DNA of 64,000 bases, taken from contig CM061231.1 of assembly GCA_030844895.1 (NCBI GenBank), positions 36,155,149 through 36,219,148 on the forward strand, read 5' to 3'. Position numbers and translations under genes: made by a program. Positions 57,968 to 64,000 of this stretch are shown piece after piece. The notes under the pieces are model-generated. The model saw only the letters and a program-made list of their open reading frames with translations. It searched no databases and was not told where the DNA came from. This stretch comes from Ambrosia x helenae (lineage: Eukaryota > Streptophyta > Magnoliopsida > Asterales > Asteraceae). Position 1 is the stretch's first letter, and every line of letters begins with the position of its first letter.

Positions 57968-59154
57968 AAACGTCAAAAGCGTCTCAAGGTTAGCCCAAAA
58001 TTTATACTCTAATGGTTAATTTATCTATAACGGGTCAAATAAAAACTCGTTTATATATTTAGATATCTACCAATTACTGTTTCCTATCATATGTCCGACC
58101 AGCCTTAGATCTGTCAGACTGTCGGTTCCTTTCCTGCCTTTTCCCCTATTTTCCTTGTTCCCGCCAATTTTCTGCCATTAGTTTCATTAACCCTTGTACA
58201 TTCACACACACACAGATCTAGTTTCCTGTCACAAACTTATGTGCTTTTGAGTTTAGTTGGTAGAATTGTTAGGAAATGTGTGCAACAGGTTGTTTTTCTT
58301 TGAACGGGTCATGTTTAAAATAGACCAACTAAAGAGGCGAAAAAGGTTAAATGTGTCCCGATAGTGTTACTTGTGTTTACTGTTTTTATTGAATTCGTGT
58401 TCTTAAAGCGATTCTATGTTTCTTGTTGGTTATATATGTTGACTGGTTATCCTTTAGATTATATGTTTCTTGAATTTGTTTTCTTAAAACGCGCAATGCG
58501 CGCTGTTGAAATACTCTAGTTTTATTAATGTGACATTATTTTTTTTGTTAGGCGGTTTCCACGGACCGGGTTACAAGGTTTGAAGACTTCGGGGGCTGTT
58601 TAGTGTATGAAGTGGACGGGTCAACAACTTTTGGGCAGCCAACTTTTTTGTGTTTCATTCGGAAAACATGTAAACTATACGTTTGTGTTTCATTCGGAAA
58701 ACGCCTATGTTTTTGGAAAACTTAATATTAGTTGGCCTTTTTTGGTGTGTTAGTTATAACTTTTGCATATATATATATAATATTTGTGTTTTGGTATAAA
58801 CTGGAAAGAATTACCTGCACATTTTAGATTATATATGGAAAGAATTCCTGCACATTTTAAATTAGATATAATATTTTTTATGGTTCTTTGGTGATGCGGG
58901 CTTAGGTGTTAGAGATAGTCTATTTGTTGGTGCTGTTCTAAAAATGTTGATGCAGTTCTGGGGAGCATTTGTTGGTGCTGTTCTGAGATTTTTTGGGATG
59001 GTTCAGGTCAGCCGCATCATCATCATACCATTTTGTTGATGCCATATGTTCTGATGCTGTTCAAACACTGCATCTTCAAATCATTTACACTGCATCAAAT
59101 AACCATTTATGTACTAGTGAGGGTTTTGGACAGAGCACTCTTGTGCTGATAACG
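57968..59154. other. non-coding remainder of the CACTA fragment and copia leader
   Basis: No gene. 58555-58720 has repeated 'TTTGTGTTTCATTCGG' phrases. 58920-59080 has recurring 'GTTGGTGCTGTTCT'/'GATGCTGTTC' words. The last 25 bp before 59155 are the primer-binding side of the minus-strand copia element. Confidence 0.4.
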
Positions 59155-59340
59155 TGTTGTGAAACTAGCCTAATAGCAAGACTATGAGAAAAGATAATAG
59201 GGAGAGAAAGAGATGTTTTATTATTGATAGTGTGTTTACAAAGAGGCACAATGAGGGTATATATAGGAGTACAAAACTTGGAGAATAAGCTAATCTAATT
59301 TAGGAGGTGATAACCACATTAATGTAATATATTTATAACA
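59155..59340 (-). repeat. LTR (5' in element orientation) of the minus-strand copia element
   Basis: 186 bp, 185 identical by eye to 49472-49657. Its last 60 bp (59281-59340) are copied again at 59580-59639 by the tandem duplication. Confidence 0.9.
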
Positions 59341-59877
59341 ATAACTAATTAAATATAGGTCCATCACAAAAAAATTACAGCTAAAAGTTCTAAAAGGTGA
59401 GAATTAGGACTAGTGCCGTAGACATGGGTGACCGAAGACGGCCGGGCAAGGAGAACGAAACTTTTACTGGATCAAACGAAGATGGAGCAATAAAATACTA
59501 CATCACCAACCTACCAGAGGGCTGTAGCGGAGCAGATTTAGAACGATTATTAAAGGATCATGCTGAAGTGTTGAAGGTAGAGAATAAGCTAATCTAATTT
59601 AGGAGGTGATAACCACATTAATGTAATATATTTATAACAATAACTAATTAAATATAGGTCCATCACAAAAAAATTACAGCTAAAAGTTCTAAAAGGTGAG
59701 AATTAGGACTAGTGCCGTAGACATGGGTGACCGAAGACGGCCGGGCAAGGAGAACGAAACTTTTACTGGATCAAACGAAGATGGAGCAATAAAATACTAC
59801 ATCACCAACCTACCAGAGGGCTGTAGCGGAGCAGATTTAGAACGATTATTAAAGGATCATGCTGAAGTGTTGAAGGT
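59281..59877 (+). repeat. 299-bp tandem duplication across the LTR/LINE junction
   Basis: 59281-59578 and 59580-59877 appear identical with an offset of 299 bp. The unit contains 60 bp of LTR, the ATAAC target duplication, the LINE 5' leader and about the first 51 codons of ORF1 (ATG at 59424 and again at 59723). Only the second ATG leads into the full ORF1. Confidence 0.9.
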
Positions 59878-61521
59878 TTACATAGCAAGAAAGAAAGATA
59901 AGATGGGGAGGAGATTTGGATTCGTGACTGTTAAAGTGTCCAGAAATCAAGACGTCTTTGAAGATTTAATGCAGAACTTATGGCTTGGTTCGTTCAAATT
60001 GCGAGCCAATATAGCGATGTTTTCGGAACCTAAGGGAAGCATTTACCAGGAGGATAATTTTCCACCGTTAAAAGAAGCACCGGTTAATAAGAGCAATAAG
60101 ATTGTAGCAGAACAGAATCCTACTGTCGAGGCACAAGGTTATTCTTTTAAAGAGAAGTTAACAGGCTTCAAAGAAGATAGGAAAGAAGAGAAAGTGGTGG
60201 TCATCCCTGATATTATGAATGAGTTTAGCGACATTCATGGTAAGGCTCTTGTTGTGTCTATGTTCGATGTAGAAGGTTTAAAGATGTTACCGATTATACT
60301 AAAAGACAATTGTCCGTATGATTTTAATATGCAATATTTGGGGGGCCTATCGGTTTTAATCACTTTTTCTTCTGAGGGAGACACGGAAGATGCTAGGTAA
60401 AGCTTTTGGTTAAAACTGATCTCTTTCAGACGGTTGTGGTTTGGAGAGGACAATCCTTTCCGTTCGAACGGATTGCTTGGCTTAAAGTACAAGGGATACC
60501 TTTAAATGTTATGTGTAATGAGGCTTTGAATTGGATTGGGGCGTTGTTCGGAAAAGTTATTCATAAAGCAAATGTTAAACCGGGGGATAAAGATCTATCT
60601 TTTGATTACGTTGCCGTTCTTGTCGGAGAAGGAAGGAGGATTATGGAAGAGGTGGTGCTTCAATGGAGGCGGCGAAAATTCCGGGTGTGGGTGATGGAGG
60701 AGATCGGTGATTGGATCCCAGATTTCTTGTTTAAAAAATCCGATGCTCACATTCTTTCGGATTCCGATCCAAATTCCGGTACTTCGCCAATGCATGTTGA
60801 GGAAGAGAGAGTCAATGCAGAATTTTTGGAAAGTCCGAATTTATCTCCTTCTAATAATGAGGGGTCAAAGCAATTGAATGAAAATTTAATGTCTCAATCA
60901 TTGCCTTTTGAGAAGGTCACTTTCAAACCTTTGGATAATTCTTTTCAATTTTCTAAAGATTTTCATCCTACTGTTGACGTGGACCAACATAATATGGCTG
61001 AAAAGTTATTGGGCCCTGATGCTAAAAACCTTATTTTGAAAAAGAAAAAGAAAGCCAATTGTTTGTACAAGCCCAAAATGGTTTCGGTTGATGAACGGCC
61101 CAATCCATCTAAGAGGTCCAGGCTGGATTTTGATCCAAATGGTCTTGATCCATTTGGTTTAGATGCTTTCTTGGGCCTTAATAGCTCTGTGGGGTACGAA
61201 ACAGTTAATCAAAATCTGGGTTGTGGGGTTGAGGAGACCGAAATGCTCAAGGACAACAGGGACAATTTGAGGGAAGAAGATTCTTCGACTCAAGAGGATG
61301 TGGGTAAAAGAATCGATTTAAACTCCCAACCGGAGAAGAGTATGGAATCAAGGAATGGAGGGAGTGATGCAACCGAGTCCATAACCGCTGATGGTGAAAT
61401 TCTATCAGAGATGCAAGCTACTATTCTTATGGGTGACAAATTGGGAGTTAAATTAAATAATTTTGAAGATATGGTGCGCAACACAGTAGAAATTGAAGGC
61501 ATACAAAAAGGTACCTCATGA
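59723..61521 (+). pseudogene. LINE ORF1 (RRM-type RNA-binding protein), one frameshift
   Basis: The ATG at 59723 starts MGDRRRPGKENETF. An RRM fold follows: YYITNLPEGCSGADLERLLK (RNP2-like) and RRFGFVTVKVS (RNP1-like). This is the ORF1 type used by plant L1-clade LINEs for RNA binding. The first frame ends at TAG/TAA sequence 60398-60400. Homologous coding continues two frames over from about 60405 ('VVVWRGQSFPFERIAWLKVQG'), so a single small indel near 60400 breaks the protein. It runs through a Ser/Asn-rich acidic tail to TGA at 61519-61521, overlapping the ORF2 ATG as ATGA. The upstream partial copy at 59424 is part of the tandem duplication. Confidence 0.8.
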
Positions 61522-64000
61522 ATCTTTTGTCTATTAACGTTAAAGGGCTTGGGGAGAATGGGAAGCTTGATTGGGTGAAAAGGTTAAAAGTTAGGAATGG
61601 TGTGTCCTTTATTGCCATTCAGAAAACTCAGTTGGTTAATGCCGATTCGGTTAACATAGATCGTTTGTGGGGTGGTAAAGGCTTTAGTTGTGATAAAATT
61701 GGTGCTAACGGAAGGTCCGGTGGTCTTATAAGTGTGTGGGATGAGAAGGTATTTGATAGAAAAGTGACTATTTGTAATCAGAATTTTCTGTTCTCTAGTG
61801 GTTTTCTTGTTTCGGACAATTCCCCTATTAATATTGTGAACGTTTATGGGCCTCATAAGGTTGTTCAAAAGCGGCAACTGTGGGATCAATTGATGAGTAT
61901 TATGCAGAATTATTCGGGATTATGGGTTCTTTTAGGCGATTTTAATGTGGTACGTTTTCCTGAAGATCGTAAAAACTCTAAATTCAACCCGATAAGTGCT
62001 GGGGATTTCAATAATTTTATTGATACAATGGGGTTAACTGAGTACAAAATGCAAGGTAGCAAGTTTACTTTCATGGCGGGGAATGATAAAGGTTTTAAAT
62101 TCAGTAAGATTGATCGAGTGTTAGTTTGTCATAATTTCTTGAACAAATGGCCTCAAGCTACATTTCGGGCTTTACCAAGAGATAGATCCGATCATTGTCC
62201 GTTATTATTATCGTTGGTAGATACCAATTTTGGGCCTAAGCCCTTTCGTTGGTACAATTCGTGGCTTCAAAGAGAAGGGTGTGAGAAGATTATTACTGAT
62301 ATCTTGGATGGTAATCAATTTCATGGGAATCCTGATGTAGTGATCGCTACAAAATTTCAAAAAGTTCGAGAAGCTCTTAAAGAATGGTGGGTTGAGATCA
62401 GTAATAAGGAGGGGGCGGAATTAGACGAAATGAGAGCCGCTATTGTGTCTTATGAGAAAAAATTGGAAGATAATGATTTGGAAGATGAGGAGGTGTGGAT
62501 TTATGAAGAATGTAAAAAGGGGGTGGATTCGATCGAGCACTATCGTTTTCTTGATGTTAAGCAAAAATCTCGGATCCGATGGGCAATACATGGAGATGAG
62601 AATTCTGCTTTTTTCCACACGGTGGTGAATGGGCGTAAGGCTAAAAACAATATTCCCGGGATTATGGTGGACGGGAATTGGGTGTCGAAACCAACGCTTG
62701 TTAAAAAACATATTTTCCAATTTTTTCGTTTTATGTTTTCTTCTAACTGTGCAGGTAGACCTTTTTTTGAGTGCGAAAATATAAAGGTTTTACCCAACAA
62801 TGTTAGAGACGAACTCGTGGCGGTTTTCTCAAAAGAAGAAATTAAACGAGCGGTGTTTGATTGTGGTGGGGATCGTGCTCCGGGGCCAGACGGTTTTAAT
62901 TTCAATTTTTTGAAGCATTTTTGGGCCTTTTTTGAGGATGATTTCTTCAATTTATTTTCGCATTTCTATAGCTCGGGGCATATTAATCATGGGTATAGTG
63001 CGGCTTTTATTACTCTTATTCCAAAGATTAAAAATCCAACTGGGTTGTCGGATTACAGGCCCATTACTTTAATTGGTATAATGTCTAAAGTGATTTCCAA
63101 AGTTTTGGCAAATAGGATCAAGAAGGTGATGAACTTTATCATTTCGGATTCGCAAAGTGGCTTCTTATCTGAACGGTTTATTTTAGATGGTCCACTTGTT
63201 ATTAATGAAATTTTATCATGGCTTAAAAAGAGGGGCGGCAAGGCTTTTGTGTTCAAGATAGATTTCCAAAAGGCCTACGATAATGTGGATTGGTTATTCT
63301 TGATTTCTATTATGAAGAAAATGGGTTTCCCGGATCTTTGGTGTTTATGGATAGAAGGTGTCTTGAAATCGGCCCGCTCTTCGGTTCTAGTGAATGGCTC
63401 CCCTACTTTCATTTTTCAGTGTGAAAAAGGCTTGAGGCAAGGTGACCCTTTATCCCCTTTTCTTTTTCTCATTGTCATGGAAGCTTTCACTTGCTTGATT
63501 AATAAGGCCGTCACCGTTGGTTGCTTTGATTGTATTAAGCTTGGTAATAACGGTCCATTATTTTCTCATTTGCTTTATGCGGATGACGCACTTATCATTG
63601 GCAATTGGTCCGTTCATAATTTTCAAAGTATGCTTCGTCTTCTTCGTATCTTTCACATGTGTTCAGGCTTAAAAATTAATCTTCAAAAATCGAGTATATT
63701 TTGGATTAATAGCTCGAATTCCGAGGTTAGTTCTTTGGCGGAATTGTGTGGTTGTAGGCTTGGTTCGTTTCCTTTCGAGTATCTCGGTATTAAAGTGGGA
63801 GCTAATATGAATCGGATACGGAATTGGGATTTGGTGATTGATAAATGCAAATCTCGGCTTAAATTGTGGAAGGCGAAATGTCTATCGATTGGGGGCCGGC
63901 TCATTCTTATTAAATCGGTGTTATCTAGTTTGCCAATTTATTACTTCTCTCTTTATAAAGCGCCGGTTAAAGTTATTGAAGTTTTGGAAAGCATAATGAA
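61518..64000 (+). CDS. LINE ORF2: APE endonuclease and reverse transcriptase (runs off the window)
   Basis: Open without a stop for 827 codons to the window edge. The ATG overlaps the ORF1 stop (ATGA), suggesting termination-reinitiation. Residues 1-230 are an APE-type endonuclease: NVKGLG (Asn7), GDFNVV (Asp141, Asn143) and SDHCPLL (Asp225, His226). The position that should be the metal-binding Glu reads IQKT (Lys36). The RT follows with 'DRAPGPDGFNFNFLKHFW', 'YRPITLIGIMSKVISKVLA', 'FKIDFQKAYDNVDW', 'GLRQGDPLSPFLF' and the active site LLYADDALI (Tyr687). It then has 'FEYLGIKVGANM' and 'LSIGGRLILIKSVL', the usual plant LINE thumb region; the zf-RVT knuckle would lie beyond 64000. Same family as the remnant at 38965-41823. 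Confidence 0.92.
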   Translation, partial: MNLLSINVKGLGENGKLDWVKRLKVRNGVSFIAIQKTQLVNADSVNIDRLWGGKGFSCDKIGANGRSGGLISVWDEKVFDRKVTICNQNFLFSSGFLVSDNSPINIVNVYGPHKVVQKRQLWDQLMSIMQNYSGLWVLLGDFNVVRFPEDRKNSKFNPISAGDFNNFIDTMGLTEYKMQGSKFTFMAGNDKGFKFSKIDRVLVCHNFLNKWPQATFRALPRDRSDHCPLLLSLVDTNFGPKPFRWYNSWLQREGCEKIITDILDGNQFHGNPDVVIATKFQKVREALKEWWVEISNKEGAELDEMRAAIVSYEKKLEDNDLEDEEVWIYEECKKGVDSIEHYRFLDVKQKSRIRWAIHGDENSAFFHTVVNGRKAKNNIPGIMVDGNWVSKPTLVKKHIFQFFRFMFSSNCAGRPFFECENIKVLPNNVRDELVAVFSKEEIKRAVFDCGGDRAPGPDGFNFNFLKHFWAFFEDDFFNLFSHFYSSGHINHGYSAAFITLIPKIKNPTGLSDYRPITLIGIMSKVISKVLANRIKKVMNFIISDSQSGFLSERFILDGPLVINEILSWLKKRGGKAFVFKIDFQKAYDNVDWLFLISIMKKMGFPDLWCLWIEGVLKSARSSVLVNGSPTFIFQCEKGLRQGDPLSPFLFLIVMEAFTCLINKAVTVGCFDCIKLGNNGPLFSHLLYADDALIIGNWSVHNFQSMLRLLRIFHMCSGLKINLQKSSIFWINSSNSEVSSLAELCGCRLGSFPFEYLGIKVGANMNRIRNWDLVIDKCKSRLKLWKAKCLSIGGRLILIKSVLSSLPIYYFSLYKAPVKVIEVLESIM

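Larger units (their letters stand above)
54943..58900 (+). mobile_element. CACTA (En/Spm) transposon fragment nested in the copia element
   Basis: CACTACTACAGAAGCC at 54943 is a CACTA terminal motif, followed by a subterminal word TTGTTGGTGCT that recurs at about 58927 and 58969. A transposase-associated/TNP2 coding block and a C48 peptidase tail lie inside on the plus strand. The matching 3' terminus (…GTAGTG) was not found, so the right boundary is approximate and the 3' end is probably deleted. Confidence 0.6.
49472..59340 (-). mobile_element. Ty1/copia element on the minus strand with near-identical LTRs and decayed interior
   Basis: 186-bp LTRs at 49472-49657 (3' in element orientation) and 59155-59340 (5') differ at one position (GATTTAGG vs AATTTAGG context). 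ATAAC flanks both ends (49467-49471 and 59341-59345), a 5-bp duplication. On the minus strand a polypurine tract CCAAGGGGGAG (49668-49658) precedes the 3' LTR. CGTTATCAGCACAAGAG follows the 5' LTR as primer region. Sequence beside the 3' LTR has copia-type 'GGTTTTTAATGAGGCAGCAT' repeats (twice, 49686-49880). The pol is highly degraded and a CACTA fragment fills 54943-58900. Confidence 0.85.

Noticed and set aside
54943..59000. A complete CACTA element with both termini
   Set aside because: Only the 5' CACTA end is visible; no inverted 3' end or 3-bp duplication could be found, so completeness is not claimed.
59424..59597. A separate small RRM gene
   Set aside because: It is the first unit of the 299-bp tandem duplication, running into copied LTR sequence after about 51 codons.
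62421..63904. Minus-strand ORFs under the LINE ORF2
   Set aside because: The plus-strand frame is continuously open with RT motifs; these are its complements.

Overview
The window is plant nuclear DNA, AT-rich and dominated by transposable elements. Split genes with GT-AG introns, Helitrons, MULEs, hAT, Harbinger and CACTA elements, Ty1/copia elements and LINEs all point to a eudicot. The flavour of the copia elements and their extra ORFs suggests Asteraceae; that family call is from memory of similar elements, not from a search.

Layout. 1-1560: Helitron-type debris, then a truncated antisense non-LTR reverse transcriptase with a zinc knuckle and a restriction-like endonuclease C-terminus. 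2113-3964 (-): a dead SPARK-type receptor kinase. 4033-10788: small DNA transposons with readable target-site duplications (TSDs) plus a 1.8-kb MULE full of internal repeats. 10915-11129 (-): a possible decayed small secreted peptide gene. 11566-20003 (-): importin-4, which I could assemble as 19 phase-consistent exons encoding 1049 residues. 20267-22738: two SINE copies and a hAT transposase scrap. 22854-38190: a 15.3-kb Sirevirus-like copia element whose 519-bp LTRs look identical. 38965-41823: a broken 5'-truncated LINE. 41964-43238: an intact intronless gene for a secreted TAXI/EDGP (GIP)-type aspartic-protease-like protein, wedged between the LINE tail and a Helitron. 43242-44728: two Helitrons in opposite orientation. 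45120-47330 (-): a decayed copia pol. 47538-49324: a second MULE. 49472-59340 (-): a copia element with almost identical 186-bp LTRs but a ruined interior holding a CACTA fragment. 59281-64000: a LINE of the same family as the first, with an RRM-type ORF1 and an ORF2 open to the window edge, its 5' end caught in a 299-bp tandem duplication.

Only two host genes look functional: importin-4 (nuclear import receptor) and the GIP-like apoplastic protein. The rest is nested mobile DNA, and the nesting gives relative dates. The LINE at 59.7 kb was present before the minus-strand copia inserted upstream of it; the 299-bp duplication then copied the junction of the two.

The most unusual signals are these. 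The Sirevirus-like element carries an apparent internal promoter, leader exon and intron in front of its third ORF, flanked by the same GCGATTA/TAATCGC inverted-motif arrays found in its LTR and gag leader. A restriction-like endonuclease non-LTR remnant occurs in a land plant. A young-looking copia LTR pair surrounds a decayed interior. The otherwise open LINE ORF2 has Lys in place of the catalytic Glu of its APE endonuclease.
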